Shown: positions 12,201 to 25,949 of the stretch, piece by piece
Numbering within the stretch: position 1 is the stretch's first letter
How the letters are laid out: every line of letters starts with the position of its first letter
Assembly: GCA_902729315.2 (NCBI GenBank)
Contig: LR746271.1
Span: forward strand, 1,327,501-1,391,500
DNA length: 64,000 nucleotides
Direction: 5' to 3'
From: Spirodela intermedia
Lineage: Eukaryota > Streptophyta > Magnoliopsida > Alismatales > Araceae
The notes under the pieces: generated by a model
What the model saw: the letters and a program-made list of their open reading frames with translations, nothing else
Told to the model about the DNA's origin: nothing
The model's database searches: none
Made by a program: the position numbers and the translations under genes

Positions 12201-15200
12201 TTAAAAACCTTGTATTTAACAGTCCTTTACAAAATTAGGTCAAGAATTATTTTTTTTCAAGTAAAAGCTCATTCCACATATAATCCTACAATTTGATTCA
12301 AACTACAAAGATTCGTATAACAGTAGATCATACGACTGGGCATCAAAATCACTTCTTTTTCGCTGTAAACCAGACCAGCAGGCAAAAACAAAACGTTCAC
12401 CCACTAATCTGAATAGATAATGGGCACAAAAATCAATTTTTTTGCAGCAATGCAGACTATTGAGCATAAAACGTGAAACAATTTAAAGCATCACTCCTTT
12501 AAGAATGCTGTATGTATTAGCCGCAACAGGTTCATACCTGAACATGGGAGAAGTGAAGAGCAACAATTGGTGTGCAAGCAAGCCCAGTTAGGAGTAAATA
12601 AGATCCCAAAAGCAGGCCATCTGATGGAGGCCTTCCATTCAACCACTGGAGAGCTTCAAATATTGTTTCCCGGCATAACCAGGCAGAAAAAGCTATAACA
12701 CCAGCATGCGTGATACCCTGCCACACCTTCATTTTTGATGTAGTTTTCGTTTTGTTTCTGGGGAACCTCAAAAAGAAGACAATGAGAAAAGTTGACATGA
12801 GCACAAATCCTCCATACCAGTGATATATACATGCACTAACATCCATTTAGCTAATATTCAAAATGTGTGATAATTCAGCAAATAATGTTTCATAATATAA
12901 AGAAAAGGATAAGTTCTCTGGCACTAGGCGACTTTTTGACAATGAATTTTTTTTCTAAATCAGAAAGAAAACGGCTGGAGACCCAAAGTCGGAGAGAAAT
13001 TTCACGGTATGATAGCCATAACGGAAAAAATAAGCATGAAGTACATGAGTTGATTGGTTGTACAGTGTTTCCTATAGCATTCACTCGGTGCCTGATAACA
13101 CTGAGATTCCAGTAACTGTACGCTGAAATAAATTAGAAAACGAGACATCATCATTATACACTCCCCTCCCCAACAGGGCTTTCATCGTCTCAATCCCTGA
13201 TGCTTTAAGATTAGACAAGACATAACTTTAAAGTATTGAAAGGAAGGACATTGCTTTAACAGGGTTATAAACCTAGACTTAGTCTCATGTTGGCTAAAGC
13301 AAGTCAGTTAAGTCACGTCCAGCCAACGTTGCACATATATCATATATGTGCAACCATGTACACAAATGAGTACACAAGTGTAACTTACACATAAGGACAG
13401 GAGAAATATAAGTACGAATGTAATGCTGATTGAAGGAAATACAGTTTAGGACGTACTTGTAAAGAAGCAGAGGAGGAGAAACAGCCAGCAACAGAAGAGC
13501 TGATACCCACAGAACAGACGTTGACGTAATAAAAAGCATTGATAGCTTCGACGAATATAAACAGGTCAGAATCCAGACAGTCTTCTGCCCTATTCGGCAA
13601 TCCACAACCAGTCTCCTCACCAAAGCTAGACCCAAGAATGTTGTTGTCATAACCATGTAACTGGGATACATCACCTCATCATCAAACCCAAACCAATACA
13701 TATTTGTATAATTATAAAAGCGGTCCTCTATGTAGCAGAGCAACAAAGCATGGGCTATAAGACCGAGTTCGCTCAAGAACCGTAGTTTTGATGGCAAAAG
13801 GACCAAACCAGGAATAGACATAGCTAGTGATACACTTGCAATTATCAACTTGCAGAAAGATTTCAGTGGCATACCGGCCATCCAGATATTGAGATCCCAA
13901 TAGTTGTGGACAACAAACCATGCTGTCATTAGACTTGCTAATGCGACAAATGTAAAATAAGATGGTAAACTCTTTTTCGTGAAAAATCGTCCCAGATAGT
14001 ACCCAGAGATCAGAGGAACAGCAATGAACTGCAAAACAATGAATAATGGTCACAATGGCATAAAATCCGAACGCTGACATGAATTCTAAATCATGAATTA
14101 TAACGACACCATTCCATCTCCGCATACCAAAAAAGGATTTATTCTTTGGCTTATTCTGCACGGAATATTAGAAGAGTGAGTTTAAAAAACTTACCAGTAG
14201 AATAACTTCTGAAACAAGAAACCCATTTAGTGAAATTTTCTAACCAGGATTAGTGAGAAAATAATTTTTAGAGGCTTTTGGAAAGAAAACTATTATGTAT
14301 CACCATGGGTCAAAAAAAGGGGAAATGTGACACAAAAAGGTTTCGCCAACTCCAAACATTGAGCACCAGCAAGGTGGTCAACAAAAAGATCAGTAATGAA
14401 TACACTTTTATACCTTCAAAAAGTTGATTACATGTTTTATCCATGAAAGAAGGGATGTGCTTAAATCGCCTACTTTTCATTTACCAAAATCGTTCACACA
14501 TTTAGTACGCTTCCATAACATTTTACTTTTGAAATTCCTAAGAACCACTTGCGATTGATGAATTAATGTAAGCTCCCCAAATTACGGGAAAAGAAAAATC
14601 AACGTAAGATATTTACCTGCTGTCTAGATTGATAGACAAAAGTTAATTTCACTGAGACAACACATTCTTTTATATTTCATGCTAGACATATCATATTCCC
14701 TAATTTACATCAGAAGTTAATTGGAGAGAGGGGGGCCATCCCGTGGCCCTTTATGGAAAGGTGTCAGGATTGCAGCAAATTTTACACAGAAATGTAACTA
14801 TTTTGAACCTAACGAACAAGCTGCAAATAAGGTATTTAGACCACTGAAGACAATCCTAAGAAAGGTTGCAAATAAGGTGAGAGTGAATCTAAGAAAGAGA
14901 AACATAAAAAGACTAATGCGAGATGGGTAATATAAGAAGAGATTTTAATGCACAAAAGTATGTTTATCAAGATTACATTTTTCCCGTCCAAAATGTGAAC
15001 GAGAGCATTTTGCATCATAGTTGTAGTAATTGCATCATAATTGCATTTATAGCCAAATGAGGGGAAAGATACATATGCCAAGGATATCCTCCAAAACAAA
15101 GAAAAAAGCCAAATATGACCAATAAAAGTTGCACCCAAACTTGTTTACTGCTCCTCACACGTTCTATCAAAGAAACACGTAAGCAGACAAATATATATAT

Positions 15201-18163
15201 ATAATAAGTCCACATTTTCTGCTATAAAATTAGAGTGGCACAAAATAATGCCTCCTTATGGTCGCAACAGTCCTACACTGATGATATTATATTAGCCATA
15301 TATGCATATGATATCCCCAATACTTTCAAGTAACACGGACAAACCCTGTGTGAAAACGTCTTTGTCACTCATCATCAGTAAATGCCTTCTTATTTCACGT
15401 AGTCATTATCCAATAGGCAAAAGACATCAGACACTAATAGTGTATCATCGAGTGATCAGGTTCCTGAAGGTCACTCGGGTAGGTTCTCACAGAGTCCAGG
15501 CGAAAGTCACTAGGGTTCTTACAACTAGCAAGGTGTCCACATTAAGTTCAGACTGAAAAATAAGAAATAACGGTCACGAATTTTGTACCAATTAAAAGCA
15601 ACTGCAGAACCAGTAAATATTCCTAACCTCTTTATCTCAGGTATGGTGTAAGAACATTCCTAACTTTCCTGTTGAAAACAATGAAACTTCAGTCACCATG
15701 CCTCAACGTCCCAACCATCCAATTAATTGTCTGCCTTCAGGATGTCTTTCAGTGAGGGATATTATTAGACAGAGAAAATCACTTCAAAAGAACTCCAATG
15801 AAACCAAAATTCTCATTCTTAAAAGTCACAGATTTTCTTGAATTTTCAGGTCTTCCAATAAAGCGAACATTGGCTGATGCAGAAAGTTAATATCAAACAT
15901 TTTTCCTCACCCCAGCACTTCACTTTTCCGAGATACTCCCAAAGACCAGCTCCAATCTTAACATTTGGCTGAGCTTCTCACACTTCAGACTCTTCTTTTT
16001 AACATCACTTCATGTTTGCTCCTGCAAAACGTTCCTCTTCACTAGAAAGGCAACATAAAATGCCACAAGTAGAAATATTTCACCATTAAGGAGCATGATT
16101 CCAAACCACAAGAACACATCTTGGACTTGTCTTACATTCCAAATCCATAGTCTATGTTATTCAGGTCAACGTTTGCACTAGATAACAAATATCATCATTA
16201 CATTCCTTTGAAAGAGAGAAAAGATCACCGTGACCTGCGAAACGTTGGAGGGACTGGCAGGTCTATGGTTCACCAGCTCATGTTCATGGAGACCGTGAGC
16301 TTTTAGCCCAGGACTTTTCAAATGTACTTACATTCAACTGATTACACAAGCTACATAAATCACCTCATTGTAATTGACTATAGAATGTAGATGACTTTCC
16401 TTTTCTGACATGAGCACTCATCATTCCCCACTAAATTAAGAAATATTTGCATCCTATCAATGTCCAGTTAATTTTTGGTCAAGTCTTATTATTCTAACTT
16501 GGTCTAACGTTAAAACTGCTATATCTGTCTCTTTGAACATATACAAGGGTCACTATCAGGTGGAATTTAATATATAGACAATATTGATACATGTTCTAGC
16601 GTCAGATTTTTTGGCTATTCTGCGTATGTAGCTGATAGGTACAATCCGGAGTCCTATCAGTAGTTCACACATTTGTATGCAAGATAAATACATACTGGTT
16701 AGGTCATCACTGATATGCATCCGTTCAATGATTAGTAAATTCATAGATTTCCCACAGGGAAGCACTGACGAGATTGATTATGCATGTTAGGGATCAAGTA
16801 CCGTGGAGAAATAGAACTTGGTCATCCCACATCTGTGTATGTTGTGATGGGGAAAAAATCATTCACAAAGATCAAACCCATATCGACATTAAACAAAAAT
16901 TAATAGCATTCTGAAAATTATAAAGTAAAACAAATATGATCTTTGAAAAAAAACGCCACGTACAAGTTTGGGGAAACCAATGACAATAGCACCAGCTCCG
17001 CTTATTAGAACCAACAAGACCGTGAAGGCCATAGAGCTGAATGCATCACCAACCAAACCAAGGATATAGGCTCCCCCAGCCGATGAGCTACCAAGCATTA
17101 CTACGGTCACAAGGATATAGTTTAGTGGCGGAGGCGCATGCAAATACCTCCCAAATGAATGAAAAACAACCCTGATTTCAAGGCAAACTGTGACCACAAC
17201 CATTGCAACTGCACCATTCACCACCCGTATACTATGCAACTGATAATCGTCCTTAGTAACCCACCAGAGCGCCCCTCTTGTGGAGGCATAAAGCTGGAAT
17301 AAGAAAGGGATGAAGAAGAGCAGCAGCAGGTCACACACGGATGAAAAGGAAGAAAACGCTATAGAGTAGTGGGATGCAATGCGGAAACAGAGAGGCACAA
17401 AAAGGAGGTGCAGCGTGTGAAGGCAAGACTCGAGGGATCCAATGATCTGATTTTCAGCTTCATGTTTCGTCTTGAAGGAAGATGGCCTGGGCAGGGAAAA
17501 GATCCAGTAGAAGAGGCACGCAAAAATCATGTAATAAAAGGCGGCATTCGACATTCCGACAGCGGACACCACGGCCCAGCTGAAGAGAGCAGGGGCTACG
17601 ATTGGCACGCAAGAAAACAACAGGCGCTCGAGGGCGATAACGATCGAAGGATTCTCGATCTGGATCCACCGAAATTGGAGCGATGCCCATACGCCAATGA
17701 GGAAGTTGGTCTCCGCGCATAAGAACAGCGCGAGGCCAGTGAGGGGCAGAGAAGGAAAGGAAACGGAGGAAGCGAAGAAGAAAGCAATCTGCGAAATGAG
17801 AAGCGAAAACCAGACAGCGAAGAATGAGGCCATCTTAAGACGGAGAGAGTCCAGGATGTAAGAGATCATGAGGCCCACGATGAGCAGATACAAGACAACG
17901 GAGCCGCCGAGATCCAGGAGGAAGGCGGCAGCGGGGACGAGGGCTATGGCGATCCTGCCATTGTGAGAGAATGAATTTGGGGCCTGGAGGCGGGAAGAAG
18001 GATTCCTGGAGGAGGATGAGGACGAGGATGGTGGGGAGGGCCATCCGGCCCCCGAACTGAGGTTCTGATCGGAATCGCGGCTGGCGAAGGTGGGGAACGC
18101 GGGGGCGCTCATGGAGGTCGCCGCGAAGGCACGCTGCCGGGAGATTGATTCATCGAGCATCAT
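9269..18163 (-). CDS. NEF1: NO EXINE FORMATION 1 (NEF1) membrane protein
   Basis: Four exons on the minus strand: 16964-18163, 13457-14028, 12538-12757 and 9269-10591. Phases match throughout and the product is 1104 residues, close to the roughly 1100 of the family. Recognisable segments in order are GAYILGLVGDAFSSMAFTVL, GRFFTKKSLPSYF, SKMKVWQG, GRPPSDGLLLG, PIPLSWAYRSELI-like (here PVPLSW), FALLVALFPVTYLLEGQ and NLTGGSNRAIFFLAPILLLL. The N-terminal 60 residues are Ser/Pro-rich and the rest is a long series of hydrophobic membrane segments. In Arabidopsis, NEF1 is needed for pollen exine and was proposed to be a plastid integral membrane protein; the molecular activity is unknown. Introns are 2935, 699 and 1946 bases and carry no recognised gene. 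Start choice: first Met of the open frame, with another in-frame Met 16 residues later. Confidence 0.93.
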
Positions 18164-19703
18164 CTCGACCGTATTCTGCTCCCCCTTCTTCGTCCCGCTT
18201 CGTTCTGGATTTGGGGCTAGGGTTTACAAAACCCCAGGGTGGGAGTCGCAGACAACGTCTGGATTTCAACGGGTCTCTACGGGCGCCGGACCTCAGGCGG
18301 CAGAAGCGACACGAAGGTACCGCCGGCGCCGGTGCAGGCAAGAGAACTGAGCATAGTTCGCCGGAGGACACTGCGGAGAAGACGGTCTGAATCTCCCTGC
18401 TCCTTCCTTGCTTGCGTCTACAGACGACGAGGGTGACGACCTCACGACCGGGGGGTCATCTTCCTAAAATTACGAACCGGCCACTATCCGGTTCGGCCGC
18501 GTGGAACTTGTCCGGCCGGTTGGGAATTAATGGTTCTCATCCCTAAACCGGGAAAATTATTCCATAGGGCATCCACTTATTTAGTTTTTCTTAGTACCCC
18601 CAAAATCACAAGCCGACCGTACACAACGTACCTAACCACAATAAGCTTCCAATGAAGGTTTAGAAAAAGCTCAATCCTTCCAACGGAGCAAGATTACACG
18701 TCATTCCTGTGGTACACGAGTCAAACTAATCCATTCGCATAGTATTCAATAAAATATTCATAAATTATTTGTATACAGAACCAATGGATAAAGTTTTTTC
18801 TGTAATTTTTTAGATTTAAATAATACAATGAATTAATTAGCATTAATATTATAAAATCATATTTTCGACTCATAAAAAATTAAAAACTGAAATTATTTTT
18901 TGAAAAAAACTCTATAAGTATTTATAAATCACGTCCTTCCATTCAATGCGAACATTCCGTGGTCGTTGTAGAGTAAATGAAAATTATTATTTTACGTAAA
19001 GTATGATTAAATTATGATTAAATTATGTACTATATTTACTATGTTATCTGAAATTATTTGGGCGTTCATCTAATCTCTTCCCTGTTCATCCGTCGCTCTT
19101 TCCGAAGGACGACACTACGCCGTACATCTCGATCCTATTACACCGTCCGTACGCCGGACTATATTAAATGGATGGACGGTCGGATCGGCCCCCGGCAAAT
19201 TTATTTTAAAATAGTAAATAAACTTTATTGGGTGTAACACAACTTTAATAATTTCTATATATTTGTGATATAGAAAGGCTAGAAATGGGCTTTTTGACTC
19301 CGACCCTATAAACCCGGAGGCCACTTGGAGAGTGTCACGCGGTTGATTGTGAGACGGCCATGTGGCAAAAATTAGGCCCCACCTGAACTCCGCGATGGCC
19401 CCGCTAGCTGGGGCGAGTTGTAAATGTGGGCCAGCCGAAAGCCCGGCCCATATATGCAACCCTATGAACCGTTGGCGGGGAGCTGGGGAAGGGGGATCTC
19501 AAGTACGACCGTTTGTTGTCTCTCCGTTAAAGTTGAGAAACCGGCGGATTTGCCCCCGGGCGGAAACGTTGGAGATCTCGCTGCGGGGTGGAAATCTTCC
19601 TACTGGTGCTCTGTCTCTACATCTTGTTCCCCGGAAGAATCTGCAGCTGTAGCGGCAGAGGAGGGAGAGGTCATCTGTAGTTGAGGTTTTCTATATTGTC
19701 GCG
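18164..19703. other. Divergent promoter region between NEF1 and the DUF212 gene
   Basis: About 1.5 kb separating two head-to-head genes. The NEF1 side (18164-18450) is GC-rich. The middle (18720-19080) is AT-rich. The DUF212 side has GGCCCA-type motifs. No coding region is supported. Confidence 0.6.
19425..19457 (+). promoter_or_regulatory. GGCCCA (site II-like) elements and TATATA upstream of the DUF212 gene
   Basis: TGTGGGCCA and CGGCCCATATA lie about 260-280 bases before the start codon. TGGGCC/GGCCCA elements are bound by TCP factors and are typical of plant housekeeping promoters. The abutting CATATATG could act as a weak TATA element. The transcription start is not known. Confidence 0.4.
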
Positions 19704-22700
19704 ATGGATCATGTGCAAGGAATCACGTCTTCCTCATCCTCGGTTCATGGCGGAGATGCTGCATCGTATTCTTCTTCCGTCTTACAGAACTACCCGCTCG
19801 TATCAGCTCTCATCGCCTTTGCGCTGGCGCAGCTCGCTAAGTTTCTTACCACCTGGTACACAGCTGCGATCCTTCTCCTTGGTTGTGCAATTCAGACGCT
19901 GCTGGATCCGCTTTTCTTCTTTTTACTTTTCTGGAATAGTGTTTGCTTCGAATTCGTCGACGATTGCTTTTGTCCTGCCGTTTCCTAGCGTCTTTCTGTT
20001 TCCCTCATTCCTGTATACGTGTCCAACAAGGGTTCTCTCTAGGTACCTTCCATTTGTATTATTGTCTGCGCTCGTTTAAGTTAAAATTTTGGGTGGATAT
20101 AAAATTGGCTGCCAATTGCTTTCCCGAAGTGATTGCTTCACGTTGATGTGAAGTTCAGGTTAATTATTGTATGATATCCTCAAAATTATTTTAAAATGTT
20201 ATGAAATAAAGAAAATCCTGAAGGCAGTAATGCCAAAAAAAATCTCTAACTATTTTTAATACGTTATCTAATTAATTTTCATCATTGAATAGCCTACTCT
20301 CCAAGAATGTTTTTTCCGTAGACGTCTTCGTAGGTCACTATGGTTTATCCCTTGAACCTGCTGAACCCACAAAAAAAGCAGGTTGTTCAGAAAACTCTAC
20401 GATTTGGACTTATATGACAGTTTATCCTTGGCACCAATCTTTCAATCATTTTTTTTGCTCATATTATTGTTAGAGTATGCATTCAAATTATATTTGTCAT
20501 TTTCGAGTAACGTTCTCTCCGTCAAACCCTTGTCTTTGTCTTTCAAAAGGATGTTGACACCTTCTCCACATCTCAAGGAAGGAGTGTCGTTTTATTTTAA
20601 ATTCCGCTCTACAACTTGGACCTCAGTTATTGCCTACAAAGAGTGACTATATCTATGATATCAGCAAAAAACAAATTCACCGAGACAGATGCTTTCTAAT
20701 GTCTTAAGCCCAAAACCAATCCCAGGGAATTGTAATCCTTCATAGGGTCTCTGTCCACATGCAGGCAGTCCGCATTGGCTTGTAACTGAGTGTTGAAATC
20801 GGAAGAACTAGTTAACCTGGCAGTATTTGTTTGCATAAAATTCATATTTTCCCATTTTTCTCACAGACTCTTTAAATGAGCATAAAGAAGACGAGTTCTA
20901 TTTTCATTTATCTTTCATGCCTTGCTGTTCCAACCTCTCAGTTTGCAGATCATTCATTTCCTTGAATCTTTAAAAATCCGTTCTCAAAGGTTGGGATGGT
21001 CATAAATCTTACCTCTATTGTCATGTGTCTGAGGAAGATGGATGACATTTTCCAAAGATTAGGATTGCCTTCTGTGTGTATGGTGATTGTAATCATTTAA
21101 CATTCTTGATGAAATGGTATCTCTTCACGCTAAATTCTGCAAGGATTTAGCTCAAGGCATTGTAAAGTTTGCAATAGGCACATATCTGTGTTGTCTTATG
21201 CCTGGAAATAATAACATGCGTTCAAAACTTGGACTGGGATCAACATTTTCTTTACAAATGAAATATTCTTTATTATAAAAAAGGGCAGGCAAAGCCCGAA
21301 GGAAGGCTGCTATCCCATTTCATGGTCATGAAATCATCTATTTCATCTGTTAAAAAGAAAAACCAAAAGTAAATTGCTAGAGAAGTATGGAATCATGTTC
21401 TCTAGAATTTTATCTTCTCTTGTAGGTTGTTTTCCACACTCAAATCCTTTGGTGTTAAAACTCATTCATATGTTGTTTTACGCACAGATCTGAAAAAAAC
21501 AAGGTGTATACACCTCTACTTCATAGTTTCATTAGAGAACTATAACTCATCCAGACATTGTTTCACTGAAGGTGCTAAGTAAATGAAGTCTGTTTTCTTT
21601 GGGTTTCAACCTTTCATCCAGGAATCCCATGTACAAGTATTATTTCCTGCCATCGCAGTTCCAAGCTCCTTTATTCAATTTAATGGAAATTTTTCTCTCT
21701 CTAGTGAGACTATCTTGTCTGCTTTCATTGACGGTTGAACAGCACCCTCGAGTAATATGATGGCATATATGAATAAAATTAATGGAGCAAATAAAGTTCA
21801 TTTTTAATTGATGCTAGGAACCCTCAGATTGTTTCCTTTTTCTGCCTCTTGTTCACATTTTTTTTCTCCCTTTTCTGAATCAAGCTAGATAACTTACATA
21901 GTCATGGGCTTATTTATACTTTCCTTTTCCTGAGATTTTTAATTTCTTTTAGATTTGCAGGTACAAAGAAAGACGCTGGGATCTCAAGCAACTTATTGGA
22001 TCTGGTGGAATGCCATCTTCCCACTCTGCCACTGTTACAGCTCTTGCTGTCTCCATTGGATTGAAAGATGGCTTCGGTGGTTCGATCTTTGCTACAGCAA
22101 TGATAGTAGCGTGCGTTGTAAGCTCAAAATCTCACTATTATGTCATGTGTGATTGTGCCATATCTTTTGTGAATATTATGCCAACTTTTTTACCATTTTT
22201 TTTCTAACAAAGATCGTCTTCTGCTGCTTCTGTTCCGTTCAGTACTGGGTTATATGTACCATTTTTGTAAGGTCGTCTTGCGACATGGTCTTGGGATGGA
22301 TACCTTTATCTCGGTTTTCTAAGCATTCTGCTCTAAGTCGAGAAACCCTTCAGTTTTAAATTGGAAAATAGAGAAGTGCTTGACCCTCCAAAGCAGAAAC
22401 TAATCCTCCTGATCAGAATGATTTTTGTGCGAACACCCTTCTCTATAATTATCTTTAATGATCTGCATTAAAAGTGAAACTTTTACGTTCCATCTCTTTT
22501 CGTTCTCTTTGCCCATCTTTGACCGCAATAAGTTTGAGGAAAGCTCGCAAGAAAAAAATTAAAAAAAATATAGACCGTAGTTATGGCTATTCCAATATCC
22601 CTCAGCTGTAGTTATTTCTCCAGGTTCCTGTGAGTTGAATGTGAGTATCATGAATTTTATTATAGAAATGTAGTATGCTTTTTCTGGTGCATGCCACATA

Positions 22701-23634
22701 TCTCGGCCATCTTGGAATTACCTCTCGACGCTCTCTCATGTGAGATTCACTCACAGGTGATGCATGATGCTTTTGGTGTGAGATTGCATGCTGGCCGCCA
22801 AGCTGAGGTATTATCTCTTACTTTGGGTACTTATAAAAAAAATTCACTGTCTGGTCTCAGCTTTTTAGGCTTCTTTCCTCTCACTTCTTCCCAGTGCTGA
22901 GATGATTTCGCTTTCTAGGATTAAAGTGGATTAAAATGTACTTAGAATTAAAATTTGGACTAAAGTTTTCTGTGTGCAATGCTACACCGAACTATTGACT
23001 ATTTAAGATCCTCTCATTTTACTGGTTGAAGTCTAACTTTATTCATAATTGGTCTTAAATCTTTGCTTCCGTAGGTACTGAATCAGATTGTGTTTGAACT
23101 TCCCATCGAGCACCCTCTGGCCAATACGAGGCCGCTGCATGAACTTCTCGGTCACACTCCTCTTCAGGTTTTTTTCTGACTTAAAACTTGAATTCCCAAG
23201 ATAGAAACTATTTCTTATTGAGATATCTCGGTCACTCGTGCTGCTCGAAGTGTTTTATTAAAACAAAAGAAGAAGAAGGAATTCCTCCAACCCAGTGAAT
23301 CTTCTGGGCACAAGATGGTATTTTGCCTTATGCACGAGTCTCTCTTGCAATGGGTTTTAATAGATAAGCTTATTTCCCGTCTGTCTATCCATATTAAAAA
23401 CTCCAGAATATGTCTCAGTTTCGGTTATTTGGTTGCTGGATTAATAATGTACTGAATTAAAGAGGGTTTTCAAATCAATATTGAAAAAAAGAACAAATTA
23501 ATCCTGCATTTTACTTCCTCGTGAACTCAGAGAACCAATCTCTCTCTCAAAACCCATCCCAGGTTATCGCTGGTGCACTGCTGGGGTTTGTGATCGCCAT
23601 CATTGCTTACTTGATCAACAAAATTGGGAGCTGA
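19704..23634 (+). CDS. DUF212 (acid phosphatase/vanadium haloperoxidase-related) membrane protein
   Basis: Five exons: 19704-19855, 21961-22117, 22757-22807, 23075-23167 and 23563-23634. All splice sites are GT-AG, phases agree, and the product is 174 residues. After a Ser-rich start come a hydrophobic helix (residues about 28-46), the WDLKQLIGSGGMPSSHSATV block (residues 57-76, with S71-H72), DAFGVRLHAGRQAE (residues 107-120), HELLGHTPLQV, and a final hydrophobic helix ending LINKIGS. This is the order of the DUF212 family, named for resemblance to PAP2-type phosphatases and haloperoxidases through the SSH motif. No substrate is established. Most members have about three or four membrane segments, consistent with what is seen. 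Intron 1 is 2.1 kb and holds no other gene. The gene converges on malate synthase. Confidence 0.93.
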
Positions 23635-23991
23635 GTCCGGCGCTCATGTTGGAGGGCAGACAGGTTTTGTTTGGAATGTCATTTGTGCGATTAACTGGGA
23701 AAATATTGCGTCTCTTCATTCCAGGTTGATCATTTAATATGATTATTAATTGTATATCATTTCATGACTCTGTGGCCTCTGTTTTCAACCTCTTTTCCCC
23801 ACGTTCCTCAGCCCCTCTATGGTCTCTCTGAGACGGGCTTCCGTCTGGGCTTGGAGAGTTCCAGCCCAGTGAGCCTTTGTATTTGACAAGAAAAGAAGGA
23901 TTATTATTTCAGGGCAGGAGGAAAAGAAGGTGGAAAAGCTTTCCTTTTTTTATTTTGGTGCAGTGGGCTCTGGCGTGGCGGCTTGGCTGGC
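23635..23991. other. Short convergent 3' spacer
   Basis: Only 357 bases separate the stop codons of the convergent DUF212 and malate synthase genes, so both 3' UTRs must fit or overlap here. Confidence 0.7.
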
Positions 23992-24985
23992 CTAGAGGGC
24001 GCTCTTAGGGTGGAGGACGACGATCTGACCGTAAGCGTCCAGCGTGAGGAACTCGTCCAGCTCCGTAGCGGTGCACTGCCTCGTGAAGATCCGGCAGGCC
24101 TCGGCGTATCTACCTCTGGCGAACCTCTCCGCCCCCACCTCCCTCTCGATCCTGGCCAGCTCCTCCTCCACCACCCGGGCGAAGAGCTCCGGCGTGACCC
24201 TCACCGCCACCGCCTCCCCGTCCAGGGCCGCCCCGTGCCGCAGCCACTGCCAGTTCTGCACCCGGCTGATCTCCGCCGTGGCGGCGTCCTCCATGAGGTT
24301 GTACAGCGGCACCGACCCCGTGCCGGCAAGCCACGCCGCCAGGTACTGTATCCCCACGCGGGTATTCAGCCGCAGCCCCTCCATCGTCCGCTTGCCCCGC
24401 GGCGGCTGCAGCAGATCCTCCGCCGTGAGCGCCGCGGCGTCCTCCCTCTTCGCCGTGGCAATCTGGTTGGGCCGGCCGCCCATGTCGAAGGCTTGCGCGA
24501 TGGCGGGGATCAGCCCGGGGTGCGCCGCCCAGGTGCCGTCGTGCCCCGCCCGGACCTCCCTCGCCTTGTCGCTGCGCACGAGCTGCAGCGCCGCCTCATT
24601 CGCCGCCGCGTCGTCCCTGATCGGGATCTGTGCGGCCATGCCGCCCATAGCGTGGACGCCGCGGCGGTGGCAAGTGAAGATGAGGAGGTCGGAGTAGCTC
24701 CTCATGAAGTGCTGGGACATGGAGACTAGGACGCGGTCGGGGAGAAGGCGGGAGGGGTGGGAGCGGAAGGTCTTGACGTAGCTGAAGATGTAGTCCCATC
24801 GACCGCAGTTGAGGCCCAGGGAGTGGTCTCGCAGCTCGTAGAGGATCTCGTCCATCTGGAACGCCGCGGGGAGCGTCTCTATCAGCACCGTCGCCCTTAT
24901 GCTTCCCTTCTCGATCCCGGCGAACTTCTCCGCCCTGTTGAACACGTCGTCCCATATCTTCGCCTCCCTGCCCACTACTAGTATT

Positions 24986-25025
<40 letters not shown>

Positions 25026-25892
25026 GAAAGGGAAGGAGAGAGATACTCGAGAAGAAGCCGGAGACAAAGAAGGAACGTTGTGGAGGGAGATACAGAGAGA
25101 CCTTTGGAGAGAGAGAGAGACCTGGAGTGCTCCATCTTGGGGAGGTAGAAGAAGGGCCCGAAGCCGGCGCCGTGGCTGGCGCGGAACGCGGCGTGGTTGT
25201 GGAAGAAGTAGAGGCCGAAGTCGAGGAGGCAGGCAATGGCGGGCTCGCCGTCGATGAGGACGTGGGCCTCCGGGAGATGCCATCCGCGAGGTCGCACGAA
25301 GAGCTTGGCCGTCTCCGCCTTCAACTCGTACACCCTCTTTCTTCCCTCGTCTCTGAAGCTTATGGTCCCATTCACGGCGTCCCGTAAGTTCACCTGCCCC
25401 CTCATCAGGTTCTCCCATGTCGGCGACAGCGCGTCCTCAAAGTCCGCCTGCAAAAAACAACACCACCACCAGCCCCCACCGTCACATCCCATCCCACCCC
25501 TCCGCCTCACGCCGGCGGCGCCACCGCCGCTGCCGGGCTTCGCTTACCATGAAGACCTTCGCGCCGGAGTTGAGCGCGTTGATGATCATCTTCCGCTCGA
25601 CGGGCCCAGTGATCTCCACCGTCCTGTCGGCCACCGGAGGCGGCACCGGCGCGCAGACCCAGTCGCTCTCCCTCACGCGCCTCGTCGCCGGGTCGAACCC
25701 GATGCTCCCGCCGGCGTCGTAGCTCTTCTGCGCCTCCCGCCGGCGGTCCATGGCGTAGCGAACCCGCCCGCGGAACTCGCGCTGCAGGTCGGCGACGAAC
25801 TGCAGCGCCTCCCGGGTGAGGATTCCGGCGAACTCACCGTCGTATCTCCCCCTGATCTCTACCCCCTCGGGGACGTCGTACCCGCTCGCCAT
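23992..25892 (-). CDS. MLS: Malate synthase, glyoxysomal
   Basis: Three exons on the minus strand (25548-25892, 25122-25447, 23992-24967), product 548 residues, a normal length for plant malate synthase. It condenses glyoxylate and acetyl-CoA to malate in the glyoxylate cycle, which feeds on seed oil during germination. The N-terminus has the family block [17 protein letters not shown]. The PROSITE-type signature [16 protein letters not shown] is at residues 270-285, followed by the [12 protein letters not shown]-type region. An in-frame Met six codons upstream (25910) exists; [10 protein letters not shown] is preferred as it matches the family start. The third codon positions are strongly GC. 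Oddity: the C-terminus is PKSAL, where plant enzymes usually end in a peroxisomal SRL/SKL-type tripeptide. Intron 2 contains CT/GA repeats. A long antisense open frame (23983-24729 +) is a compositional shadow. Confidence 0.95.
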
Positions 25893-25937
25893 GGCGATCG
25901 TCTTCCGCACTGCGAGCTACTCCCTCCTCCCTCGAGA

Positions 25938-25949
25938 GTATATATATAT
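25938..25949 (-). promoter_or_regulatory. TATA box candidate for malate synthase
   Basis: A TATATATATA run about 45 bases upstream of the chosen start codon in otherwise GC-rich DNA. Initiation about 30 bases downstream would leave a very short leader of roughly 20 bases and would make use of the upstream Met at 25910 uncertain. Confidence 0.5.

Noticed and set aside
23983-24729. 248-codon plus-strand open frame
   Set aside because: It is antisense to malate synthase exon 3 and is explained by GC-rich third codon positions; the protein is a Pro/Arg/Leu-rich shadow without any domain.
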